A stretch of 64,000 nt of DNA from Ceratopteris richardii (taxonomy: Eukaryota; Streptophyta; Polypodiopsida; Polypodiales; Pteridaceae). The notes below the pieces were generated by a model. The model was not told the DNA's origin and did not search any database. It saw only the letters and a list, made by a program, of their open reading frames with translations. Each line of letters opens with the position of its first letter. Within the stretch, counting starts at the first letter, position 1. The stretch lies in NCBI GenBank assembly GCA_020310875.1, contig CM035413.1, positions 166,682,996 to 166,746,995 on the forward strand, written 5' to 3'. The position numbers and the translations under genes are program-made. Positions 1-10,292 of this stretch are shown here, piece by piece.

Positions 1-305
1 CTAAGTTAATTAAATACCACCAGAAGGAACTTGGCTAATTGCCAGTAGGTTGACAACATTGTTCATTCTATAGAACATGTGTAGAGACTAAAATAGCAAG
101 TCTATGATCTTGGTTCAAGTTTCTACTTATGTCTTTTGATCGATTGATTGAAGGATCATGTTTTGAAGCACATAGGTGATTATTTATGATCAATAGGAAG
201 CTAAAGGGGCCTACTACACTCTTGACAACTTGTTCTTGGCTGGTGTGAAGCAAGCTTTTGTAGCACCACTTCATTTCTAGAATATATCTGCCATCTCCTC
301 CAGCA
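1..305 (+). repeat. Element E0: 3' part of a copia 5' LTR, cut by the window edge
   Basis: The segment ends in CA at 305, one base before a tRNA-Met-like primer-binding site, and a gag reading frame follows directly, so it is the end of a 5' LTR. Its last 150 bases resemble the matching part of the LTR of element B (shared words around 'ggctggtgtgaag' and 'tagcaccact'), but they are clearly diverged. The LTR start lies left of the window, so length and age cannot be measured. Confidence 0.8.
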
Positions 306-306
306 A

Positions 307-318
307 TGGTATCAAAGC
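307..318 (+). promoter_or_regulatory. E0 primer-binding site
   Basis: TGGTATCAAAGC is one base away from TGGTATCAGAGC, the complement of the plant initiator tRNA-Met 3' end used by the other copia elements in this window. One spacer base separates it from the LTR end. Confidence 0.8.
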
Positions 319-331
319 AACAAAAAGCAAG

Positions 332-1088
332 ATGGGAGATGGATTTCCATCATTCATTGACAAATTGCATAGGAGCAACTATTCAGCATGGTCACTAAGG
401 ATGCAAGCCTACCTCCAAGGAATAACCGTATATGGATATATCTCAGGAGATGAAGAAATGCCAACATTCAAGAGCAAACATCAACCTACAAGTGAAGAGC
501 AAGAAAGGCTAACTACATGGTGTGCAAAGGGTGCTCTTGCCAGGTTTTATATACTAAACTCAATATCTGATTTCTTATTACCTCACATTAGGAATTGCAA
601 AACCTCCCAAGAGACTTGGGTAGTACTTTCTTCATACTTCTCATGAAATACAATGGCTAGGAAGGACTAGATATGGATGGATTTTACAACCTTCGAAAAG
701 CAACCAAAGCAAAGTATAGTTGACTATGTAACCAATATGAAGGATGTGGTTGACTAGCTTGCAAGCATTGGAGAAGAAATAGAAGAAGAACACATAGTAA
801 GGCAAATCATAAATGGCATCAAAGTTGATGATAAGTAGGAGTCCTTCACCACAAGAATGGACCTTTATATGGATATGAAAATACTTGACCTCAACACATT
901 GATGGGGCAAATCTTCACACATGAGACAAAGTTCTGCAAGAATGGAGACAACTCTAGAGGTAACCAATCTTCTGCCTTTTTATAGATAGAAACAAAATTA
1001 AGGGTAAAGGTAAAGGCAAAAAGAATGAAGAAGAGGCTAGTACCTCTCAAGTGAAATTCACAAGTAGAGGAAGAGGTACTAGAGGCAG
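332..1088 (+). pseudogene. E0 copia gag, decayed and truncated
   Basis: The start MGDGFPSFIDKL matches the gag start of elements B, F and G and lies 13 bases after the primer-binding site. The first 104 codons are open and carry the retrotransposon gag (UBN2-like) pattern, with W-S-L-R-M-Q-A-Y-L and a later SDFLLPHIRN motif. A TGA at 644-646 ends this stretch. Homology continues in the same frame to about 980 with several further stops, then shifts frame into an Arg/Gly-rich tail. Similarity stops at about 1088, where gypsy-type LTR sequence begins. The zinc knuckle and all of pol are missing here and should lie beyond the other end of the inserted material, outside the window. Confidence 0.8.
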
Positions 1089-1090
1089 GG

Positions 1091-2393
1091 TGTGTACCTA
1101 AGTCGCGAAGTCTTAGGGACTTGTGTCGATGAGACTAGACCTCAATCACCCCACAAGTGCATATAGTGGTGGATATATACACGTTTAAATATCAATCCGA
1201 GGAACCACAAGAACCAAGTGTATGAAGACATGTGCACACATGATGGCAAGTGAAGTGTTTAAGCTACAATGCATGTGAATGGGCTCAACTACCTCTCCAA
1301 CTCACTAATCCTCTAAAAATGCATGCTACATGTTGGAGCATAAACCCTCCTATGTGCACAACAAAAGCAAATGAACCCTCCTAGGATCTTGAAATTTTTC
1401 AGACATAGGCTCTGTATTTTCTAAGTTTCTCTGATTATATGCAGAGATTGAAAATGACATTTTGTAGGAATAAACTAGACTTTAAGATCTTTCAAATGAG
1501 AGTAAAATCACTCCATTTGAATACTGGATGATGCCTCAACCAGCTGCAACAAAACAGATAACTTGATCTCTTCACAGAGTATGAGCTAACTAGACAGACA
1601 CTATTCTGGACATTTCTCTGCACATGTGCATGCACTGAACCTGAGACTTATACCAGATAAATTATAACTTATAAGCTTTCCAACAAGATAAATATCATTG
1701 CAAATGGATTCCGGACGAAGGAGAAACAACAATTACAAGACCGGGGGGTCTGCCAAAAACATCTAGATAGATAGAGTGTGTAAAAGTGAAATTTCTGCAA
1801 AATATGCAGAGAACAGCTAGTAGGGGGTGTGCTTAAGCAAGGGGGCAGCTTGGGCACGTATTTCCACGACTCTAAGCCATAATACAATTCATTAGAGGTT
1901 TTAAAGACCACATACTAACCTCTTTAACCAATAAAAAGCATATACATGTCAAAAGTGAGGTCCAATCACATCAAGAGGTGAGCTAAATCTTCTCTAATCA
2001 ACTTCTTTCCATTATGGGCATAATTGGATGCCTCCAACTCGTGGAAATCAGCCTCCTTTGATTGTGGATGATGTGGAAGGTTCAATTTGGGGCATATTCC
2101 CACACTCTTGAGCTTGAAAAACTTTCAACACTACATACCAATTACAGTAGTAAGCACAAATTCAAACTTTTGTCTCAGCTTCAAACTTTGACTATGGTCA
2201 ATACTAGGTTCATTGTGAAGCTCTCAATGAGACGCATCTATTGGTAGTGTTTTTAGTCAAATCTGATAAGCGAACTTCAAGTAAAGAGCAAAATAGTGAA
2301 TGGCAGGAAACACAAACACTCGCTCCACAACTTGCAATGGCTCACACACACACACTACAACAATTCAAAAGCGATGGGAAGGGATAGGCAACA
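1091..2393 (-). repeat. Probable gypsy 3' LTR, left arm (split by element B)
   Basis: This stretch has no credible reading frame. It joins 15224-15612 once element B and one copy of its CAACA target duplication are removed. The right arm ends in ACAACA next to a polypurine tract, so the whole is read as a minus-strand 3' LTR of about 1.7 kb. The left boundary is uncertain. E0 similarity ends near 1090 and TGTGTACC begins at 1091, giving the expected TG/CA ends. However, a TGTTGGAGC at 1334 could be the end of a different inserted LTR, and the 1091-1333 part is unexplained in that reading. No second copy is in the window for comparison. Confidence 0.45.
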
Positions 2394-3472
2394 TGTTAGT
2401 GCATTTTACCCAAGCCTACATGCTTGATATATTTGATATCATCCTCATTTGTAAGTCACATGAGTAGTCATGTGAACACCTCTTGTAAAAGAGTTCATTT
2501 TTATCTCTTGTAATTGAAAAAAGAAAAAAGAAAAGGATGGCTTACCTCATGCATGATGTAAAAGCAATTTCGTGGCTCTAACTACCAAAACCCACGACTT
2601 TTTGAGCTGAGGGAATATATCCTAACTTTGGGGATCACTTTTAGGTGGAGCCATTTGAATTCGAATTCAAAACTCCCTCCAAGAATAGCTATAAAAGGAG
2701 CAAGAAGGAAGAGGCGATTAGCAAGCCTTGTACGTGACCACTTCATGTCATTTTGTAGAGATTGAAGAGCTTACTCCATAGCTCTATCATTCTACTCCCA
2801 GTGTGCAAAGATTCATTGCCAATGTGGTTGTAATCATATGTGAATCTATACATTTATTATCATCTACTTCTCTGTTTTGTTCTCTGCTATACTCACTCAG
2901 AGCAGTAACTTCATAAGGTCATATCTCGAGTTCTACTCATCCTTTTTCAGTGATTTAACTTGAGATGGATATCTCTTACTGTTTAGTTTTTACATGTCCA
3001 TTTTCAAGGTCATTGCATTTATATTTTTGGAGATATCTGCATTTTACTGATCACTGGTCTATTTCTGCAGAGCCCCGAGAATGGTGGGCATGTTCCAGAA
3101 ATTGATAAATCTTGTTCTCAGTGCTCAGTCCATCATTTGAAGTATTTTAACTTGTATTGGGAAGCTTGCTAAGTCTATTTGCTATGTCCAAAAGGAATTT
3201 TTCTATATCCTACCAGGTTGAGAGCACTGTTCATTTTTTCCAGCAGGTGTATGTCCAAAAATAGCAAGTTTTGGGAGCTAGTCATTTCACAACTAGTCTA
3301 TCTTGACTTAAACTTTTGGGATACATGTTCCAAAGTACTTGGCTGATATTTTGGTGGATTTAGGAAGCTTAAAGGGTCTACTAATCAACTTTGAAGTCTC
3401 AGTTGGCTGGTGTGAAGCTGGTTGTAGCAACACCTACTCATCTTTGGATTGCATCCACCATCTCTCTTCACA
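2394..3472 (+). repeat. Element B 5' LTR
   Basis: It starts TGTTAGTGC (the 3' copy has TGTTGGTGC) and ends CTTCACA, and is 1079 bp like its partner. U3 contains a TATA box at 2690-2697, and an AT-rich palindromic motif built on GAATTC lies about 20 bases upstream of it. The long stretch after the TATA box suggests a large R-U5. Confidence 0.95.
2690..2697 (+). promoter_or_regulatory. TATA box in element B 5' LTR
   Basis: TATAAAAG, preceded at 2654-2672 by the TTTGAATTCGAATTCAAAA motif. The same box is at 14436-14443 in the 3' LTR. It is the likely core promoter for the genomic RNA. Confidence 0.65.
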
Positions 3473-3473
3473 G

Positions 3474-3485
3474 TGGTATCAGAGC
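3474..3485 (+). promoter_or_regulatory. Element B primer-binding site
   Basis: TGGTATCAGAGC, an exact match to the tRNA-Met(i) complement typical of plant copia elements, one base after the LTR end. Confidence 0.9.
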
Positions 3486-3498
3486 ATAGTCAAGCAAC

Positions 3499-4895
3499 AT
3501 GGGAGATGGATTTCCATCAACAATTGAAAAATTGGATCAAAACAACTACCCGGCATGGTCTCTAAGGATGGAGGCTTACCTTCAAGGGAGGAATCTATAT
3601 GGATTCATATCCGGAGATGAAGCAATGCCAACCATGAGGAACAAAGGGCAACCATCACAGGAAGAAGTGGAAGGACTTTCAAATTGGTGTTCAAAGGATG
3701 CACTTGAAAGGTCCTATATTCTAAACTCAATCTCTGATTTTCTTTTACCTCATGTCAAGGGATGCAAGACATGAAGAGAAACGTGGAATGCACTTGCTAC
3801 TTTCTTCTCTTCCAACACTCGAGCAAGGAAGAACCAATTGTGGATGGAGTTCACAACAATGAAGAAAAGCTTGAAGCAAAATGTGACTGATTATGTCACA
3901 AAGATGAAGGAGATTTCCGACCAACTTGGAAGCATTGGAGAGGTAATTGAAGAGGAGCAAATCATAAGACAAATCATGAATGGAATCAAAGCAGACGACA
4001 AGTGGGAGTCATTAAACAACAGCCATGGATTTATACATGGATATGCATGTAGCCGACCTCAACATACTCATGGGCCAACTCTTCACTCATGAAGCAAAGA
4101 TTAGCAAAGGTGGTGAGTCCTCAAGAGGTAATCAAACTTCTGCCTTATCTTCTAATAAAAGTCAAAGAATAGGAAGAATGAAGATGAAGGAAGCTCTTTC
4201 CAAGCAAACTTTGGAGGTAGAGGAAGAGCTAGAGGAAGAGGCAGAGGTGGAAAGCAAGGCAGGGGGAGATTCCAATCATCTCAACCTTGCAACATATGTG
4301 GCTTATCTAACCATAATACTGAAGAATGTTTCAGGAACCCGAGGAACTCAAGAGGAAGAGGATTCAATAGAGGTGGCTATGGATCAAATAGAGGTAGATA
4401 CAATGGAGGCTACAACAACAACAACTACTACAACAACAATTACAACAGCAACAACAACTATCAAAGTGGCCATAGAGGAAGAAGAGATTACAACAACTAT
4501 GCAGAGGACCAAAGTCAAGAAGATTCATTATTGATTATGAATCTATCAGCGAAGAAGGGTAAGGATGATGATCACATATTTTACATTGATTCGGGATGCT
4601 CGAACCATGTAGCAGGAAATGTGGCTTTACTTTCTGATTTGGAAGATCCTCATAACAAGCATGAAGTGCAGACAGGAGATGACACAAAGCACTCAGTGGA
4701 GAAGATAGGTAATGTGAAGACATCAGATGGGAATATGAACCTCTTAAGCAAAGTCTTTTATGTCCCTACAATTACCAAAAGTTTAATAAGTGTTGGACAG
4801 ATTGTTGAAAAAGGATTGCACGTTAGATTCAATCGATTTGGAGCATATGTTGAAGACCCAAGGCAAGGCTTTTGAAGGATTGCCAAAGGAGAAAA
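3499..4895 (+). pseudogene. Element B gag-protease, 5' part, broken by element A
   Basis: The start MGDGFPSTIEKL is only 13 bases after the primer-binding site. The gag domain runs to about 4080. A CCHC knuckle CNICGLSNHNTEEC is visible near 4290-4330, followed by Arg/Gly- and Asn/Tyr-rich tracts. The protease motif YIDSGCSNH is at about 4580-4610. Lesions are a TGA at 3772-3774, two frameshifts (near 4015 and near 4160) that together restore the frame, and a TGA at 4873-4875 shortly before element A. The reading frame resumes after A at 11298. In the intact relatives this is one gag-pol polyprotein that makes the capsid and the aspartic protease. Confidence 0.9.
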
Positions 4896-5895
4896 TGTTG
4901 GTGCAGACCAATCACCAATTGAAGATTTGAAGCAAAGAAGATGGATACATTCACAAGAGTGAAGGACATGTACACATATGTACATTAGTTATGACATAGG
5001 TTACATATACTTATGTTTTGATAAAAGTTTGTACATAATTGCCTATAAATACTTTTGAAAATGTCGGGACAAGTAGAGAAGACAAGGAGAGACTATGTAT
5101 GAGCATAGGAATAGAGAAATAAGTGGTTGTAAATGTCATTTAGACATATGAGAAGTGATCTCTCATTTAGTTGTAGTCTTCTTCAAACATGACAGAATTT
5201 TTGCGCCCGAAGTTTTCGTGTCTGCTCCGTCTGTGGTAGATCATTTGTGAAATCCTTTTGAGGATATCTAAGTTCATAGTTAATGAGTCTATGGCTTGAG
5301 TTTCAGAGTCTAATTGTAAACAGGCTAGGAGAATTGTTAGTAGGAACATTCATATGTGTTGAGTGTTCACAGTCTTCTGAAACAGGCGCAGATTTCAAGT
5401 CTAATGAAATGAGTAGTGCTCAGTGCACAGTGTAAAGTTTTACACATATGATAGCTCAAAATCTAAGTTGAGAGATAAGCTATCTACAGCCAAAAGGATT
5501 TGGTAAAACGGGTTCGACATTGTGAGAACCAAAGTTAAGAAGTTAGGGGTGTCAAATCAACTTCTCAGAAGTGCAGATTTGGACATAGGTAACTTGTGAA
5601 GTTGATTTCTCAAGTTATACTAAACCTTTTGAAGAACTTTAACTTGGAAGAGGTGTGCAACTTCTAGGCAACACTCCATACAAAATTTCATAGAAAACTT
5701 TACATGTTTGATAGGTCAATGAGAAGAAATTGTGCAGCAGACTTTCTGTGTTTTATCTTCTTCACATAATTTTTCAATTTTTGATAATTTGGAGATTGGA
5801 CCTCTAATTTGGTGAAGGTTTTGACTTACTCTTGATATAGAGGTGTTCTAAACTCAAGAGTAGGTTGTTCTTTTGGAGATTAACACTCTCCATCA
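4896..5895 (+). repeat. Element A 5' LTR
   Basis: It starts TGTTGGTGCAG and ends CTCTCCATCA, 1000 bp. It is about 98.5% identical to the 3' LTR with no length change. Confidence 0.97.
5044..5051 (+). promoter_or_regulatory. TATA box in element A 5' LTR
   Basis: TATAAATA, 148 bases into the LTR. It is repeated at 10441-10448 in the 3' LTR. It fits a short U3 and a long R-U5. Confidence 0.65.
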
Positions 5896-5896
5896 G

Positions 5897-5908
5897 TGGT
5901 ATCAGAGC
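5897..5908 (+). promoter_or_regulatory. Element A primer-binding site
   Basis: TGGTATCAGAGC, one base after the LTR end. A 209-base leader (5909-6117) with no coding signal follows and leads to the gag start. It probably carries packaging or dimer signals, though I cannot identify them. Confidence 0.9.
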
Positions 5909-6117
5909 AAGAGACATCAAAATCAAGGTAAGGAGGATCCCGACAGCTGCAGATTCAAGAAATTCAACAATTGAAGAACTAGAAGGTGAAAGCTTGAAGG
6001 CAAAGCTTGAGGAGGAGACCATACGACATCAAGAAGGACAAAAGGAGTCTAATTCGAAGTAAAGGTACATATATTGTTCATAAAGGTTGAAGATTTCAAT
6101 ACACAGGTGGGCATAAG

Positions 6118-9100
6118 ATGGGAGATTCTCTACAGATAGAGAAATTGGATAGGGAAAACTATCCTGCATGGTCTATGAGGATGGAAGCTCATCTTATGAG
6201 CAAAGATTTAATAGCCTACATCACAGGAGAAGAAGAAAAGCCACAGTTCAGAGATCCTAGTGTTCCAACTAGGGAAGAGTTCGCAGATTTGAAAAATTGG
6301 ATGAAGAAAGATGCTCAAGCTAGGAGCATCATATATATGGCAGTCAATGACTACTTGTTACCTCATATTCGAGGTCTTGAAAGTGCAACTGATATTTGGA
6401 ATGCTTTGGAGGAGCATTTTCAGAATACTACTAAGTCAAGGAAGGCATCCTTATGGGCAGAATTTACAACCTTCAAGAAGAAGGCCTCTCAATCTATTTC
6501 AGACTATGTAACAAGGATGAAAGACATTGCAGATGCATTAGGAGCTGTTGATGAAGACATTGAGGAGGATAAATTGGTAAGGCAAATACTTACAGGTTTG
6601 AGAGGTGATGACAAATGGAAGCCATTCATTTTGTCTACAGAGTTATCACTTGATCATTTCACTCCTGATTTAAATCAGTTGCTAGGTCATATGCTAACAT
6701 TTGAGCAGGATGTTAAAGGAGATGGTGACAAGAGTGCAGGTCATGCAATGTACTCAAAGGACAAGAAGAAGAATAGCAAAGGAAAGCAACAAGCAGGTGA
6801 AGATGAAGGTACAACTACTCAAGCCAACTTCCTAAGAGGTAGAGTAGGTGGCAAAGGTAGAGGAAGAGGCAGGAACAACAAAGATGGAGGCAAAGCTTGC
6901 TGGATTTGTGGTAAGACAAATCACTTAGCTAATGATTGTTGGCATAATAATCAGAGTAATGGTGGATATAATCAGAACTATAATTCAAGAGGAAGAGGAG
7001 GCAGAAATCAAAGAGGTAATTTCAGAGGCAGAGGTGGTAGGAGTTACTTTGGAAGAAATGCAGGTAGAGGATTCCAAAGTCAACAATACAACAACACCTA
7101 CTACAATTATGCTTTAGATCAAAAGGAGGATTCAACATTGATAATGAATGCAACTTGTGAAAACCAGAGTGAAGATCAGAGAGTCTTCTACATTGATTCA
7201 GGGTGTAGCAATCACCTGAGTGGTAATATATCTTTGATGACTGATTTGGAGAATAAGGTTTTTAATCATGTTGTTCAAACAGGTGACAACACAAAGCACA
7301 ATGTGAAGTCAATTGGATCAGTGAAGGCCAAGGATGGTAGTACCTTATTGAGTAAGGTCTTGTATGTTCCTACAATTCCTAAGAATTTGATAAGTGTAGG
7401 ACAAATTGTTGAAAAGGGATATGAAGTAAGGTTCACTAATGATGGAGTATATGTGGAAGACCCTAGTCAAGGGTATAAACAGATTGTTTCAGGGAAGAAA
7501 AAAAGAAGATTATTTACATTGAAGATTCAAGGCAATATTGGTCATGCTATGTTCACATATGGAGGACATAAGATCTCTGAGTTAGATCTTTGGCACAAGA
7601 GGCTTGGACATTTCAATGGAAGAGGTATTAAAGACATGATTAACAATGGTTCAGTGCTTGGTTTGCCTAATGTTGCAAGTCAACATATGACATACAGATG
7701 TGAGGCATGTCAATTAGGTAAGGCTCATAAGCATTCCTACTCCAAGCATGGTTTTATGTACTCAGAGAAGCTTGAGTTGGTACACACAGATGTGTGGGGG
7801 CCATCAAAGGATTTCAGTATAAATGGGTCAAGGTATTATGTGATTTATGTTGATGATGCTACTAGATGGATCACTATTTATGTGATCAAAGATAAGTCAG
7901 AAGTGTTTAATACATTCAAACACTATCATGCATATGCAGAAAGAATTACAGGTCATAAGTTGAAGAGACTAAGGTCAGATGGAGGCGGAGAGTACTTTTC
8001 TAATGAGTTCAGTGATTACTTGTGGAATGCAGGTATAAAAAGGGAAGTTACTTGCAGGTACTCTCCTCAACAAAATGGTGTAGCAGAAAGGAGAAATAGA
8101 ACACTTGTTGAGTTTGCAAGATCCATGATGAAGGAGAAAAATTGCCCTAATTATTTGTGGGTTGAGGCTGTAAATACAGCTACTTATTTGGTCAATAGGT
8201 TACCATGTAAAGCCTTGCAGGGTATGACACCATATGAGGCTTGGTGGGGTAAGAGACCTACCTTGGATCATTGCAGAGTTTTTGGATGTGTGGCATATGC
8301 ATATGTGCCATCACAATTAAGGCATAAGTTGGAGCCTAAAGCTGAAAAATATATTTTCATTGGTTATGATGATAAGCAGATGGGTTATAGATTGTGGAGT
8401 CCATCTACAAAACAATTCATGGTTTCTAAAGATGTTACTTTTGATGAGAAAAACACTTGGTATGCAGGTACAATCAATATCAATACAGGTGATGAAGAAG
8501 AAGTGAGCCAAAGGAAAGGTAAATCAAAGGTTCAGATATTTGATGAACAAGAGAATAATGAAGTGCAAGTTGAAATGGAAGAAACACCAAGATTTGACCC
8601 TGAATATGAAGAACCAGAAACCTCAAGAAGTGGAGAGCTTAGGAGGTCTACAAGGAACAAATGGCAACCTACAAGGTATAGCTATGATACTTCATTTTTG
8701 GCCACAAAAGATTATGCTTATATGGTGAATACAGATGAAGACCCTTCTACATATGAAGAGGCAAAAGGTAAGGAAAAATGGGAGAAAGCTATGCAGGAAG
8801 AATATGATGCACTATTGGAGAATCAAACATGGGATTTGGTTCCAAAGCCAAATAGTCAGAAGATCATTGGATGCAAGTGGGTTTACAAGACTAAGAGATT
8901 TGCAGATGGAAGTGTGTCTAGATACAAAGCTAGACTTGTTGTCAAAGGGTTTGCTCAGACTTATGGTGTTGACTATGATGAGACTTATAGTCCTGTGGCA
9001 AAGATGACAACCATCAGGACACTTATAGCTATTGCTGCATGTAAAGGTTGGAAGTTATGTCAACTTGATGTGAAAAATGCTTTTTTGAATGGTTATATTT

Positions 9101-10284
9101 CAGATGATGTGTTCATGGAGCAACCTCAAGGGTTCAGAGATACAAGGTATCCAGATCATGTGTGTAAGCTCAAGAGAGCTTTGTATGGCTTGAAGCAGGC
9201 CCCAAGGGCATGGAACTATAGACTTGTAAAGTTCTTGAAAGAACTTAGATTTCAAGTGTCTAAAGCAGATAGTAGCTTGCTTGTCAAAGCAAGTGATAAT
9301 GGTTTCATATACATGTGCATATATGTTGATGATATAATCCTTACAGGTACAGATGAAGAAGGAATACAAAGACTCAAGAAGCAAATGGAAAAGGAGTTCA
9401 AAATAAGTGACTTGGGAGACTTGTCATACTTCTTGGGCATGGAGATTACATATACTCAACATGGAGTATTTGTGACCCAAGAAAGGTATTTGAAGAACTT
9501 TTTAATCAAGTTTAAAATGGATGATTGCAGGGTAGCACCTACACCAATGGAGGTGAATCATAAATTGAGTAAGTTTGGAGGTGAAGAATTCAAGGACATG
9601 AGACAATATCAGAGTTTGGTTGGTAGTCTTATCTATGCTACTTTAACTAGACCTGATTTATCATATGCAATAGGGGTTTTGTCTCAATTCATGCATTGCC
9701 CAAGGAAAGAACATTGGATTGCAGGTCAAAGAGTGTTGAGGTACATTAAGGGTACACTCAATGAAGGTTTGTATTATGGGTTTACATCAGATACAAACAT
9801 CAAGATCTATAGTGATGCAGATTGGGCAGGTAATCCAGATGATAGAAGGTCAACTTATGGATATATGTGTTATGTGGGAGATAAACTTATCTCATGGTGT
9901 TCCAAGAAGCAACATACAGTTGCTTTGTCTTCTACAGAAGCTGAATACAAAGGCATGGTTGAAGCTGCAAAAGAAGTGATATGGCTTAAGACTCTAATGA
10001 AGAGTTTTGACACTATACAGAACATACCTATCATTTATGGTGATAACATGAGTTCATTATATTTAGCTGCTAATCCTGTTTTTCATGCCAGGACCAAACA
10101 CATTGAGATACAATATCACTTTCTTAGAGAGAAGGTGATGGATAAGGAGATTGAAGTCATACATACTTCAACTAAAGATCAGATAGCTGATATGCTTACA
10201 AAGAGCTTGGATGGACCAAAGCTACAGAAGTTTAAAGACATGGCAGGCATAAAGAAGATAAGAGAAACATCAATTGATGATTGA
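6118..10284 (+). CDS. Element A gag-pol polyprotein (copia), intact
   Basis: This single 1388-residue frame encodes the capsid and replication enzymes of a Ty1/copia element, which acts in cytoplasmic particles and then integrates in the nucleus. Visible in order are a UBN2-like gag domain (about 1-200), a CCHC knuckle CWICGKTNHLANDC (about 261-274), aspartic protease D360-S-G, the integrase zinc-binding HHCC region (about 490-545), the integrase catalytic triad D558, D621 and E657 (35 residues between the last two), RT with YVDD at about 1069-1072, and RNase H with SDADWAG near 1230 and the later SSTEAEY and YGDN motifs. The length is usual for plant copia. The first ATG after the leader matches the starts in D and H. 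The stop TGA at 10282-10284 lies inside the polypurine tract. I see no frameshift or lost catalytic residue. Whether it is expressed cannot be told from sequence. Confidence 0.97.
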   Translation: MGDSLQIEKLDRENYPAWSMRMEAHLMSKDLIAYITGEEEKPQFRDPSVPTREEFADLKNWMKKDAQARSIIYMAVNDYLLPHIRGLESATDIWNALEEHFQNTTKSRKASLWAEFTTFKKKASQSISDYVTRMKDIADALGAVDEDIEEDKLVRQILTGLRGDDKWKPFILSTELSLDHFTPDLNQLLGHMLTFEQDVKGDGDKSAGHAMYSKDKKKNSKGKQQAGEDEGTTTQANFLRGRVGGKGRGRGRNNKDGGKACWICGKTNHLANDCWHNNQSNGGYNQNYNSRGRGGRNQRGNFRGRGGRSYFGRNAGRGFQSQQYNNTYYNYALDQKEDSTLIMNATCENQSEDQRVFYIDSGCSNHLSGNISLMTDLENKVFNHVVQTGDNTKHNVKSIGSVKAKDGSTLLSKVLYVPTIPKNLISVGQIVEKGYEVRFTNDGVYVEDPSQGYKQIVSGKKKRRLFTLKIQGNIGHAMFTYGGHKISELDLWHKRLGHFNGRGIKDMINNGSVLGLPNVASQHMTYRCEACQLGKAHKHSYSKHGFMYSEKLELVHTDVWGPSKDFSINGSRYYVIYVDDATRWITIYVIKDKSEVFNTFKHYHAYAERITGHKLKRLRSDGGGEYFSNEFSDYLWNAGIKREVTCRYSPQQNGVAERRNRTLVEFARSMMKEKNCPNYLWVEAVNTATYLVNRLPCKALQGMTPYEAWWGKRPTLDHCRVFGCVAYAYVPSQLRHKLEPKAEKYIFIGYDDKQMGYRLWSPSTKQFMVSKDVTFDEKNTWYAGTININTGDEEEVSQRKGKSKVQIFDEQENNEVQVEMEETPRFDPEYEEPETSRSGELRRSTRNKWQPTRYSYDTSFLATKDYAYMVNTDEDPSTYEEAKGKEKWEKAMQEEYDALLENQTWDLVPKPNSQKIIGCKWVYKTKRFADGSVSRYKARLVVKGFAQTYGVDYDETYSPVAKMTTIRTLIAIAACKGWKLCQLDVKNAFLNGYISDDVFMEQPQGFRDTRYPDHVCKLKRALYGLKQAPRAWNYRLVKFLKELRFQVSKADSSLLVKASDNGFIYMCIYVDDIILTGTDEEGIQRLKKQMEKEFKISDLGDLSYFLGMEITYTQHGVFVTQERYLKNFLIKFKMDDCRVAPTPMEVNHKLSKFGGEEFKDMRQYQSLVGSLIYATLTRPDLSYAIGVLSQFMHCPRKEHWIAGQRVLRYIKGTLNEGLYYGFTSDTNIKIYSDADWAGNPDDRRSTYGYMCYVGDKLISWCSKKQHTVALSSTEAEYKGMVEAAKEVIWLKTLMKSFDTIQNIPIIYGDNMSSLYLAANPVFHARTKHIEIQYHFLREKVMDKEIEVIHTSTKDQIADMLTKSLDGPKLQKFKDMAGIKKIRETSIDD

Positions 10285-10292
10285 GGGGGAGC
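10281..10292 (+). promoter_or_regulatory. Element A polypurine tract
   Basis: TTGAGGGGGAGC sits immediately before the 3' LTR and primes plus-strand DNA synthesis. It overlaps the gag-pol stop codon. Confidence 0.9.

Noticed and set aside
1331-2393. A complete solo LTR
   Set aside because: Only one possible end (TGTTGGAGC at 1334) is visible. No matching second end or target duplication could be found, so it is left as part of the probable gypsy LTR.
4400-4470. CAACAACAACTACAAC-type tract resembling a microsatellite (also near 40415-40460 and 54990-55025)
   Set aside because: It encodes an Asn/Tyr-rich gag segment in the sense frame and is at the same place in B, F and G, so it is coding repetition and not an independent microsatellite.
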